Shown here piece by piece: positions 8,301 through 14,860 of a DNA stretch of 44,068 bases (position 1 is the stretch's first letter; the number at the start of each line of letters is the position of its first letter). Both the position numbers and the translations under genes were made by a program. This DNA comes from Symploca sp. SIO1C2 (GTDB lineage: Bacteria > Cyanobacteriota > Cyanobacteriia > Cyanobacteriales > Coleofasciculaceae), in the NCBI GenBank assembly GCA_010672925.1, contig JAAHFP010000047.1:1-44068 (forward strand). The letters run 5' to 3'. A model generated the notes under the pieces. The model worked only from the letters and a program-made list of their open reading frames with translations, had not been told where the DNA came from and made no database searches.

Positions 8301-10002
8301 CTGGTGTCGGGTCTAGGTATAGACCAATTGGCTTTTCTGGAGAAAGCTCTAAATCGAGGATATAGTGAGCTAATTGGTTAGCTTTTTTATTGATTTGGGA
8401 GTAAGTTAATTGTTCATCTCGGAAGATTACCGCCACCGCATCGGGTGTCTTCTCTACCTGGCTCTCAAATAATTGATGAATACATCGATCTGATAGGTAA
8501 TCTTTGCTAGTGTTATTCCACTCAACTAATAACTTGTGCTGTTCTGCTTCTGTCATGATCGGCAGTTGCTTAATTTCCTGAGAAGGAGCGACTACTATTG
8601 CCTCAAGTAATGTCCGATAATGAGAAGCCATATTAGCGATCGTAGTAACGCTAAACCGTTCTTGTTTATAAACAAGAACACCATCAATTCCTTTTTGCCC
8701 TTCCCACAAATGAAGCTCTAGATCGAATCTGGCATTACTTAAAACATTATCAACTTCAATCGATTCTATACACAACTCTCCCATTTCAAAAACAGGAATT
8801 GGTGCATTTTGAAATGCGAATCCTACTTGGACGAGTGGATTTTGCTGGACGTCTCGTTGTGGATTGAGTTTATCTACTAACAAATCAAAGGGTACTTCTC
8901 GATGATCATACCCTTCTAAAACAAGAGTTTTGACTCTAGCAAGTAAGTCAAGAAACTTAGGATTATCTGACAAATCAACCCGTAAAACTAGGGTATTGAC
9001 AAAAAATCCAATTAGCGGTTCCAGTTCTTTATAATTGCGGTTAGCAATAACAGAACCAACCGCCACATCATCCTGATTGCTGTAGCGTCCAAGAAGGATA
9101 AAGAATGCAGTCAACAAGAGAATGTTGGATGTTGTCCCTTCGCGCAGATTGAGTTGTTTCAATTGACAGCTCAAGGCTTCTGAAAAGCCTAGGGGAACAA
9201 TAGTGCCCCCGGTTGTTTCAGACTGAGAAGAGATTTGACTGGGTAACTGTAGAGGAGAAATTCCTTGAAGTTGCTGTTGCCAATACTCTAATTTAGAAGT
9301 TAAAAATTCTCCTTGAAGTCTCTCTTTTTGCCAGAGAGCATAGTCTACATACTGAATTGGAAGTTTTTCTCCAACGGGGTTTTTCTGCGCTAGATAAGCT
9401 TCATAAAAGTTTTTGAGTTCTCGGATAAAGACACCAACTGACCAACCATCAAAGATAATATGATGTATATTTAAAAGAAGAATATGGTTTTGTTTTGCTA
9501 ATTTCAGTAGCTTTACGCGCCATAACGGAAGTTTGGCTAGGTCAAAGGGAGATTGTGTATCTTCTTGTAATAACCGCTGAACTTCCGCTTCTTGTTTTTC
9601 TGGAGATAAATCCTGGAGGTCTATTACAGGAACATCAACAGTTAATTCAGGGAAAATTACTTGTCTTGATTCCCCTGCTTCTAAGTGAAAGGTCGTTCGC
9701 AAAATTTCATGTTTATGCGCGATTTGCCTGAAGCTATTTTTTAAGGCTGTGGTATTTAGTTTTCCTTGAAGACGAAAATGTAAAGGGACAGAGTAGGATG
9801 TATCCCCTGGCATCAATTGTGCAATGGTGAACATCCGCTGCTGGGGATAAGATAAGACAAAGCTATTCGCTCCCTTCTCTCTTGTTCTAGGGAAAATTCG
9901 CTCCTCTGAAAGCTCTTTTTTCTTCTGCTTTTGTAGTTGACTGAGGAGTAATCTTTGCTTTTCTGGAGAAAGTTTGGCTAATCGCTCTTTGAATGTACTC
10001 AT
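2365..10002 (-). CDS. Terminal NRPS: C-(inactive A)-A-KR-(A-tail remnant)-PCP-TE, likely hydroxy-acid module
   Basis: Domains of this 2545-residue protein, in order. Condensation, 45-480, with HHIIFDG at 180-186. A degenerate adenylation domain, 515-970, lacking the P-loop. A second, FAAL-like adenylation domain, 1065-1600, with LLTSGSTGKPKAVM, NWMPMDHVG and the invariant Lys in TAIGKIQR. A structural plus catalytic ketoreductase, 1620-2110, with SGGLGGVG and YAAAN (Tyr2023). A stub resembling an A-domain tail, LPKMPLTERGEIDID at 2156-2170, with Glu where the Lys should be. PCP with LGGNSLL (Ser2221). Type I thioesterase with GWSFGG (Ser2350). An A-KR-A-tail-PCP order is known from alpha-keto-acid modules such as cereulide synthetase, where the loaded keto acid is reduced to a hydroxy acid and esterified. 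Expected role: the last condensation, forming an ester, then release. The N-terminal helix RLAKLSPEKQRLLL resembles that of the Pro module and may dock to the upstream PKS. Confidence 0.9.
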   Translation of the reverse strand: MSTFKERLAKLSPEKQRLLLSQLQKQKKKELSEERIFPRTREKGANSFVLSYPQQRMFTIAQLMPGDTSYSVPLHFRLQGKLNTTALKNSFRQIAHKHEILRTTFHLEAGESRQVIFPELTVDVPVIDLQDLSPEKQEAEVQRLLQEDTQSPFDLAKLPLWRVKLLKLAKQNHILLLNIHHIIFDGWSVGVFIRELKNFYEAYLAQKNPVGEKLPIQYVDYALWQKERLQGEFLTSKLEYWQQQLQGISPLQLPSQISSQSETTGGTIVPLGFSEALSCQLKQLNLREGTTSNILLLTAFFILLGRYSNQDDVAVGSVIANRNYKELEPLIGFFVNTLVLRVDLSDNPKFLDLLARVKTLVLEGYDHREVPFDLLVDKLNPQRDVQQNPLVQVGFAFQNAPIPVFEMGELCIESIEVDNVLSNARFDLELHLWEGQKGIDGVLVYKQERFSVTTIANMASHYRTLLEAIVVAPSQEIKQLPIMTEAEQHKLLVEWNNTSKDYLSDRCIHQLFESQVEKTPDAVAVIFRDEQLTYSQINKKANQLAHYILDLELSPEKPIGLYLDPTPEKIIALLALFKAGRFYQPIEGSNSSENLNSIPLILTQYHLKLQLPQHRTQNLCLDTDWESITQQTTQNPNIATAATNLAYLLNQTLVEHRSLTQRLQSLQETLHLTNQDILLHKASLAEEIALLEIGLPLLTGGKLVIASTNDPTELQNLFTQHQITIAHLYPSELSSWLNTSNPKAVLNSWHSLLCSGEILSTELANTFIKTFNVSLHNFYSLPEAAGEITHFQWEEKPITKNVPVGTPSRLSVYLLDQEKQPVPMEVLGEIYVGGSSLARGYLHQEKLTSQEFIDHPKLGRLFRTGDLGCRHNNGYLEIVGTKQRHVWITGKRIQLANIETALLSATEVEQAYVLAHQTFLVAYVVVAGPWKPQQFHSYMQQQLPPYMMPGAYVPLSSLPLTPKGKVDELALANFPVIDDNLVQRWEIQLRALPEIEQVAVVVQQKTPHLSPLHLSDLLPLEQITLPDHSATPVVEQLASNAQLQTKATSGKLAISAGEPLQWLENAPTTLAQALQRAAQQHADTNLIYIQPDGEVITQTYSELWVEAQRILGGLRQLGLKPQDKVIFQLEQNQDFISAFWGCVLGGFVPVPVSIPPSYDQSHSTLTKLQNTWQMLGQPLVLTDDKLASSVRGWSQRLNLEDFVVKTLEGLRSFEPDTQIYKSQPQDLAVLLLTSGSTGKPKAVMQKHCNLLSMTAGTTAMNQFSCQDVTLNWMPMDHVGALVFLSMMAVDLGCQQIHVPTQLILQNPLKWLDLIDQHHATISWAPNFAFTLISDRAEEIAKGHWDLSSMKFLVNAGEAIVTKTARNFLQLLSPYGLSSKAIHPAFGMCETCSGITWSNSFSFESSSDEDKFVELGRPISGACLRIVDVNQQVVPEGVVGALQVKGASVTSGYYQNPVANEEAFTIDGWFNTGDLGFLQNGHLTITGRQKDVIIINGLNYYSHEIEAAVEELEEIEVSYTAACAVREPNSNTDKLALFFNTEATEDRGLLVLLKRIREQVVNSIGINPDFLIPLDKDLIPKTAIGKIQRTQLSKKFAARKFHNILKRVDLITENANTIPEWFYQKKWRRQNGDHQLAKIANIGVILVLFDNWGLAKKLCHKLDNYCQQYIQIELGESFTKVNAHQYIIAPDNREHYQQLYQSLAADNLQIRAIIHLWHFDENDEQIADAESLETVQKTGIYSLLLILQTFGNQSPDEPVRLLYVASHSQSLNPQEPIAYAKATVPGLLKTIPQEIPHWHCRHIDLPLESLEVNSTRILEELTTDAKDSEVAYRDGERWVSGLEKLNLPSLPKQALPFKTGGTYLISGGLGGVGVEIAKYLLQHYQAKLLLLGRTPLPERDCWETNLQQGGKVADKILAYQQLQQLGGEVVYQAVDICNVTQVQQVVQQTLSQWQAQLDGVIHLAGFMQERLLMEETPESFAQVLHPKLLGTLVLHQLVEKQPHSLFINFSSINGFFGGTTVGAYAAANSFLDRFSHYQRYQEGLNSYCFAWSMWDEIGMSRGYQMKQLSEAKGYLAVGAPQGMSSLLAGLCHNQPYLIVGLDGRNPNIRRFTALSDSLQQLTAYFTTNGQGKPDVSFLEHQITDALGKPSRCAVVELPKMPLTERGEIDIDLLSQSSLGSSIQERVQPRNELERQIAQIWREVLGVSKIGVYDNFFELGGNSLLAVQLMNYLEKEFGNSLLLSTLFQYPTIEQLAALLIEESRSSFSPVFPINSNGSKVPIFGIHPAGGTAFCYFDLARLLGPEQPFYGIQALGIEKGQEPLTRVEDMATLYLSAIREVRPNGPYTLLGWSFGGLVALQIAYELTNQGEQVTFLGLLDTCAPSKLPDEQNLVEGEEMVFQLLGGTISVATEEFKKLTPEEGTAFILEKAQHANVVPADFGVADLERLLQVLRVNYTAARNYSPPSYPGSMTLFRAEKGSIGLSLEIISAMGSTLGWAEEAIAQVEVQTIPGYHEYMLYQPDITTLARKLQACLEQALSNSKFNLRY
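7093..8460 (-). other. Inactivated adenylation domain inside the terminal NRPS
   Basis: This segment encodes residues 515-970. It starts as a normal A domain (QLFESQVEKTPDAVAVIF, LTYSQINKKANQLAHY). At the A3 core it then reads NLAYLLNQTLVEHRSL where active domains have NLAYVIYTSGSTGxPKGV, so the phosphate-binding loop is deleted cleanly. The A8 hinge is altered to GTKQRHVWITGKRIQ. The A7 RTGDLG and the A10 Lys (TPKGKVD) survive. Without the P-loop it should not make adenylates. The reading frame is intact, which suggests it is kept as a structural spacer. Confidence 0.85.
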
Positions 10003-10097
10003 TTCAATTCACCTATGTTGCTAATGTTTCTTGAATTAACCATTTACTTCAGGAGCGCTACTGAAGTCTTTTACTTATACCCATTTCCCCATCAGTT

Positions 10098-10158
10098 AGG
10101 TACATTCAATTTTGACGAGTCTATTACCCATTTTCAAAAACTAGGAACGAATGTACCT
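10098..10158. repeat. Spaced perfect inverted repeat before the terminal NRPS gene
   Basis: AGGTACATTC at 10098-10107 and GAATGTACCT at 10149-10158 are perfect inverted copies 41 bp apart. They lie in the 185-bp gap between the second PKS gene and the terminal NRPS gene. This is the largest gap inside the core synthetase run. The stem is too AT-rich and too spaced for a classic terminator. It could be a small regulatory hairpin or a mobile-repeat scar. Confidence 0.5.
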
Positions 10159-10187
10159 CATCCCAATGAGAAACAATATAAATAAAC

Positions 10188-13100
10188 TTAGCTTTCAGAT
10201 TTTAATTTTTCTGCCACTTCTTCCTCTGTCAAATTCTCCAATCCAGCTAACAGTTCTTCTAAATTATCTTCAGATAGATCTTCTGTCAGTTTGGCAGAAA
10301 TTAAATCTCCTAATCCGGTAATAGTAGGAACCTCGAATAACTTACGCAACGGTAACTTAACCTGATAGATATCATGCAATCGAGACATCAGTTGAATCGC
10401 TAACAGAGAATGTCCTCCCAATTCAAAGAAATTGTCATAAATACCAACTTGTTCAATACCAAGTAACTCCTGCCAAATTTGAGCAATGGTTTTTTCCATA
10501 TCGTTACTGGGAGCCAGATAGGGAGTTTGCAGATTGCGTCTACCTTGGGATGGGGATGTTTCTTTTTCCGGTTCTTTTTGTTCCCCGATATCCTGTTTGA
10601 ACTGCCTTTGAATCCAAATGTTTAATCGCTCCTTTAGATATCCAGAAGTAATGACCACTTGCTCTGCTAAGGCTTGAGTGATGATTCGCTTCATCGCCTC
10701 CAGGCTTTCTTGAGGAATCATAGCGAAGGCATCCATACTAGTTCCCTGGGTTTCCTGTCTTTCCTGCTCATTGAGGAGCCAACGATCCCAGTTGGTACTA
10801 ATCCAGGGAATATTATCTCTTCGGCTGTGATCTGCGGCAAAGAAATCCAAGAAATGGTTAGCAGCAGCATAAGCACAGAAACCAAGCCCACCCAGGATAG
10901 AAGCATTGGAGGAAAGTAGAATACAAAAGTCAAGTTTCTCCCCAGCCAGGACTTTCTCCAGTACATACAAACCAAAGACTTTGGGAGCAAATTGGAGCGT
11001 GGATTCTTCAACTCCCAATTGAGCTATGGAGCAGAGTAATGCTTTATTGCTAGTGATAGCAGCAGCATGGAATACACCGTTGACTTCACCAAATTTTGCT
11101 TTAATCTGGGTGAGTAGCGATCGCATCTGTATTTCGTCAGTGATATCAGCAGTAAGAGCTTGGTAATCTGCTCCTATTGCTTCTAGTTCCAGTAGCGATC
11201 GCAGTTTTCGGCTAATCTTATCGTCAGCATCGTGGGTCTCCAACCAATTTTCCCACTGAGAACGCTCCGGCAAAATGCTCTGTCCTAGCAGTACTAGTCT
11301 GGCTTGTACAGTTTCAGCCAAATACTTCGCCAGCATCAACCCAATTCTTCCCAAACCCCCAGTAATCAGATAAATCCCTCGTTCTCGCAAAGGTCTGACG
11401 GTTGCTCCAGCTTCTTCTAGGCGCACATTCTCGAAAGTTCTTACAAATCGCTGACGATTGCGATAGGCAACAATTGTTTGGGGAGATTCGAGGTTAGTTT
11501 CCGCTAGTAGTTGACCTATCAGTAAATCTTTTTCCGCAGGGGTTTCTGGTACATTAATATCAACACTAATACAAGTGAAATTCTGATATTCTTGAGGAAT
11601 TACCTGACAAGGACCGAGAAGGGTAGATTTTTCTGGGGATAAGGTTTCTGTACCCAAGACATTTTGCATCTGGTTAGAAACCACCGTAATCGTGACATTA
11701 CCTTCTAGGTTGTGTTCATGCCAAGCCTGAACCAGATAGATTAAGCTGTAATAACCGTAACTTTGCACCCTTTCAAAGGCATCTTTCTCCAAAGTTGGGG
11801 TTGCTCCTACCGTCAGGTTCCAAAAATTAAAAATCTGAGTAGGACATTTGCCAGCGACTTTAAGTTCTTTAATTAAAGATAAATAGTCCTCTCTTTGTTC
11901 TGGGTTGATGCAATAACACCCATCATCAGTAGTCCCAAATTGCTCACCCCTCAACACGGGAATGACATCCTGATTTTCACTTTGGAGCTTCCCTACCATC
12001 TCCATACCCAAAGAATCGCGATCACTAAAAACCAACCAACATTGGCTTTGTTCTGCCAACGCAGCTGGTTGCAGCGGAGCAAGAGGTAAAGTTCTTTGCC
12101 AGGAGGGGATATAAAACCATTCAGCGAGATCGGATTTTCGTTTCCGACTTGCCTGCACAGAAGAGCCTTCTATCTCCATCCCAACCCCTTGGTAAGGTTC
12201 TATATGATAACTCTGACGTTCAAAGGGGTAGGTAGGTAAGGGGATGCGCTGGCGAACTTCACTACCATAAAACTGATTCCAGTCCAAACTTACCCCAGAC
12301 AGCCACAGCCTACCAATGGTGTTGAGCAGAAATGCCTGGTCTGAGTCTAAGGCTTTTGGGTGTCGTAGGGACGAAAAAATATCATGGTTATCACTTTTTT
12401 GGGGATGTTGTCTAGCTAGGGTAGATAGGTTATTTCCCGGTCCTACTTCCAACAAAATTCGGTCTGAACCTCGGAATATTTCCTCCAAACCTTTAGCAAA
12501 CCGGACAGTTTGGCGCAGGTGAGTACACCAGTAGTTCGGGTCTGTTGCTTCTTCATTCTTGATGTAAGTTCCTGTAACGTTAGAAAGAAAAGGTATACTC
12601 GGAGGCTGCATCGGAATCTGACGCAAAAATTGGTCAAAATCTTCGAGGATAGGAGCAATACATGGGGAATGGGAAGCCACTTGGATATGCAAGGGGCGAT
12701 AGTTTACTTGTTTGTCTTCCAGTTTCTTCCTTAATAGGTTAATAGCCTCTGAAACTCCTGAAACTACACAAAGATTAGGGCTATTGATGGCGGCTATGGC
12801 AATGTCATCTCCTAGCAGGGGTAAAAGCTCAGCTTCAGAAAGGGGAACACTCAACATCGTACCAGGTTCCACCTGTGCCATCAGTTTTGACCTTTCCACT
12901 ATCACTGCTAAGGCATCTTCGAGAGAAAAGACACCCGCAATACAAGCAGCAACATATTCTCCCAGACTATGTCCAATCATCAGTTGAGGTTGGATACCCC
13001 AAGACATCCATAGTTTAGCCATAGCGTATTCAACAGAGAAAAGTATGGGTAAAGCCTGGGAGACTTGTTCCATTTTTTGACGGGCTGATTCCGTCTCTGT

Positions 13101-14858
13101 TGCTTGGGGAAACAGGAGTTGGCGAATATCATAGCCCATAAGACCTTCGAGGATTTGGGCGCATCGGTCTACCTGCTCTCGAAATAACGGCTCTTCTTGG
13201 TAAATCCCCAGTCCCATATTCACATACTGAGTCCCACCCCCAGAGAACATAAATACTACTGGTCTGTCGGTGGTTTGGTAGTAGGAGGTAAACAACCGAT
13301 TGGGATCGGAAGTGTCTAAGGCATTAATCGCATCATTGGCATCGCTGCAAACTAAAATCCGTCGGTGATTGAAGATGCGACGACCTACTTGTAAGGTATA
13401 AGCCACATCTGGAAAATTTATCTGGGGGTTTTGACGGAGATGAGCCGCTAGGTTGGCACTAGCCATTTCTAAAGCACTCTCAGTTTTGGCGGAAAGAAGT
13501 AGGAGTTGGTAACTGTGACGAGAGGGAGATGATTCTGTGGATGGAGCTTCTTCTAGTACTGTGTGAGCATTCGTGCCTCCGATACCGAAAGCACTCACCC
13601 CCGCCCGACGTGGTTCTCCAGCAGTTTTCCATTCAGTCAGTTTGGTGTTAACAAAAAAGGGGCTATTGGCAAAATCAATAGCTGGATTTGGGGTCTGGCA
13701 ATTCAGACTCGGTGGTATCTGTTGGTGTTGCAGAATCAATACGGTTTTAATCAACCCACCAATTCCAGCGGCAGCGTCTAGGTGCCCTAGATTACTTTTC
13801 AATGACCCAATCGCACAGAAACCTTTTCTATCGGTTGTCTCTCTGAAAGCTTTGGTGAGAGCTCCGATTTCAATGGGGTCTCCTAGCTCAGTTCCCGTAC
13901 CGTGGGTTTCGATGTAACCGATATCCTCCCCAGCCACCTCTGCCATTTGTTGTGCCATCAGAATTGCTTCTGCTTGTCCATCTCGACTGGGGGCCGAGTA
14001 ACTCATTTTTAGAGAACCGTCATTGTTGAGGGCGATTCCCTTAATGACAGCATGGATTGTATCCCCATCCGCCAGAGCTTCTTCTAGGCGTTTTAAAACA
14101 ACAATTCCGACTCCATTTCCTGGAACAATCCCGCCTGCTTCGGCATCAAAGGGGCGACAATGTCCATCAGCTGAGACCACAGAACCTTCTTGATATAAAT
14201 AGCCAGCTTTTTGAGGAACACTAACAGTTACTCCCCCAGCTAAGGCAATATCGCACTGATAGGTTAACAGGGATTGACAGGCTAGATTAACTGCCACTAA
14301 AGAGGTAGAGCAGGAGGTTTGCACATCCATGCTTGGCCCTTTGAGATTCAATTTAAATGAAACGCGGGTGCTGAGAAAACCCAGGGAGTTGCCAATAAAG
14401 ATGCTGCCTTCATCTTGAATACCGAGGTTGGGGTTATGAAGCAGGTTCTTTTGCCAATAGGTCGGACGAGCAGCACTACCATAAACTCCGATCCAACCTG
14501 GGAATCTTTCGGGATCGTATCCGGAATTTTCTAAAGCTTCAGAGGCACATTCAAGAAATATCCGATGTTGAGGATCCATTAGGGCTGCTTCCCTAGGGCT
14601 GTAGTCAAAAAAGGAAGCATCAAATAGATCGGTTCCTTCCAGAACTGCTTTCCCTCTGACATAGTTAGGTTTTCGGAATAGTTCCGGTGAAATTCCCGAT
14701 GCTTCTAATTCCTCATCAGAAAAGAAGGAAACGGATTCTACACCATTTTTTAAGTTATCCCAGAATTGATCGATATTAGGAGCATCGGGAAACCGACCAG
14801 CCATACCAATAATGGCAATTCCTTCTACTTCTTGTTCGCCTATTTGAGCATTTACCAT
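10188..14858 (-). CDS. Type I PKS module KS-AT-KR-ACP, methylmalonyl-type AT (second extension)
   Basis: This 1556-residue single-module polyketide synthase has a ketosynthase with Cys183 (TSCSTS), His319 and His359, so all three catalytic residues are present. The acyltransferase has GHSLGE (Ser631) and VASHSP at 727-732. VASH matches the YASH-type motif of methylmalonyl-specific domains rather than the HAFH of malonyl ones. A reductase region follows with TGGLGRIG and YAAANHF. The carrier domain has LGGHSLL (Ser1484). No dehydratase, enoylreductase or C-methyltransferase is visible, so the product keeps a beta-hydroxyl. It starts 2 bp after the Pro-module gene and should extend prolyl by C(CH3)CO and reduce the ketone, the carbon pattern of dolaproine. 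The C-terminal acidic helix (LEELLAGLENLTEEEVAEKL) is probably a docking tail for the terminal NRPS. Confidence 0.92.
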   Translation of the reverse strand: MVNAQIGEQEVEGIAIIGMAGRFPDAPNIDQFWDNLKNGVESVSFFSDEELEASGISPELFRKPNYVRGKAVLEGTDLFDASFFDYSPREAALMDPQHRIFLECASEALENSGYDPERFPGWIGVYGSAARPTYWQKNLLHNPNLGIQDEGSIFIGNSLGFLSTRVSFKLNLKGPSMDVQTSCSTSLVAVNLACQSLLTYQCDIALAGGVTVSVPQKAGYLYQEGSVVSADGHCRPFDAEAGGIVPGNGVGIVVLKRLEEALADGDTIHAVIKGIALNNDGSLKMSYSAPSRDGQAEAILMAQQMAEVAGEDIGYIETHGTGTELGDPIEIGALTKAFRETTDRKGFCAIGSLKSNLGHLDAAAGIGGLIKTVLILQHQQIPPSLNCQTPNPAIDFANSPFFVNTKLTEWKTAGEPRRAGVSAFGIGGTNAHTVLEEAPSTESSPSRHSYQLLLLSAKTESALEMASANLAAHLRQNPQINFPDVAYTLQVGRRIFNHRRILVCSDANDAINALDTSDPNRLFTSYYQTTDRPVVFMFSGGGTQYVNMGLGIYQEEPLFREQVDRCAQILEGLMGYDIRQLLFPQATETESARQKMEQVSQALPILFSVEYAMAKLWMSWGIQPQLMIGHSLGEYVAACIAGVFSLEDALAVIVERSKLMAQVEPGTMLSVPLSEAELLPLLGDDIAIAAINSPNLCVVSGVSEAINLLRKKLEDKQVNYRPLHIQVASHSPCIAPILEDFDQFLRQIPMQPPSIPFLSNVTGTYIKNEEATDPNYWCTHLRQTVRFAKGLEEIFRGSDRILLEVGPGNNLSTLARQHPQKSDNHDIFSSLRHPKALDSDQAFLLNTIGRLWLSGVSLDWNQFYGSEVRQRIPLPTYPFERQSYHIEPYQGVGMEIEGSSVQASRKRKSDLAEWFYIPSWQRTLPLAPLQPAALAEQSQCWLVFSDRDSLGMEMVGKLQSENQDVIPVLRGEQFGTTDDGCYCINPEQREDYLSLIKELKVAGKCPTQIFNFWNLTVGATPTLEKDAFERVQSYGYYSLIYLVQAWHEHNLEGNVTITVVSNQMQNVLGTETLSPEKSTLLGPCQVIPQEYQNFTCISVDINVPETPAEKDLLIGQLLAETNLESPQTIVAYRNRQRFVRTFENVRLEEAGATVRPLRERGIYLITGGLGRIGLMLAKYLAETVQARLVLLGQSILPERSQWENWLETHDADDKISRKLRSLLELEAIGADYQALTADITDEIQMRSLLTQIKAKFGEVNGVFHAAAITSNKALLCSIAQLGVEESTLQFAPKVFGLYVLEKVLAGEKLDFCILLSSNASILGGLGFCAYAAANHFLDFFAADHSRRDNIPWISTNWDRWLLNEQERQETQGTSMDAFAMIPQESLEAMKRIITQALAEQVVITSGYLKERLNIWIQRQFKQDIGEQKEPEKETSPSQGRRNLQTPYLAPSNDMEKTIAQIWQELLGIEQVGIYDNFFELGGHSLLAIQLMSRLHDIYQVKLPLRKLFEVPTITGLGDLISAKLTEDLSEDNLEELLAGLENLTEEEVAEKLKSES

Positions 14859-14860
14859 AT

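Noticed and set aside
2365-10002. FAAL-like domain of the terminal NRPS as a fatty-acid loader that starts a lipopeptide
   Set aside because: It follows a condensation domain and precedes KR-PCP-TE, so it sits in a terminating rather than a starting position. A PKS-type KR and an A-tail remnant favour a keto acid.
13573-13917. Plus-strand open frame of 114 codons opposite the second PKS
   Set aside because: It is an antisense shadow of the ketosynthase region, with no family match and no ribosome site of note.
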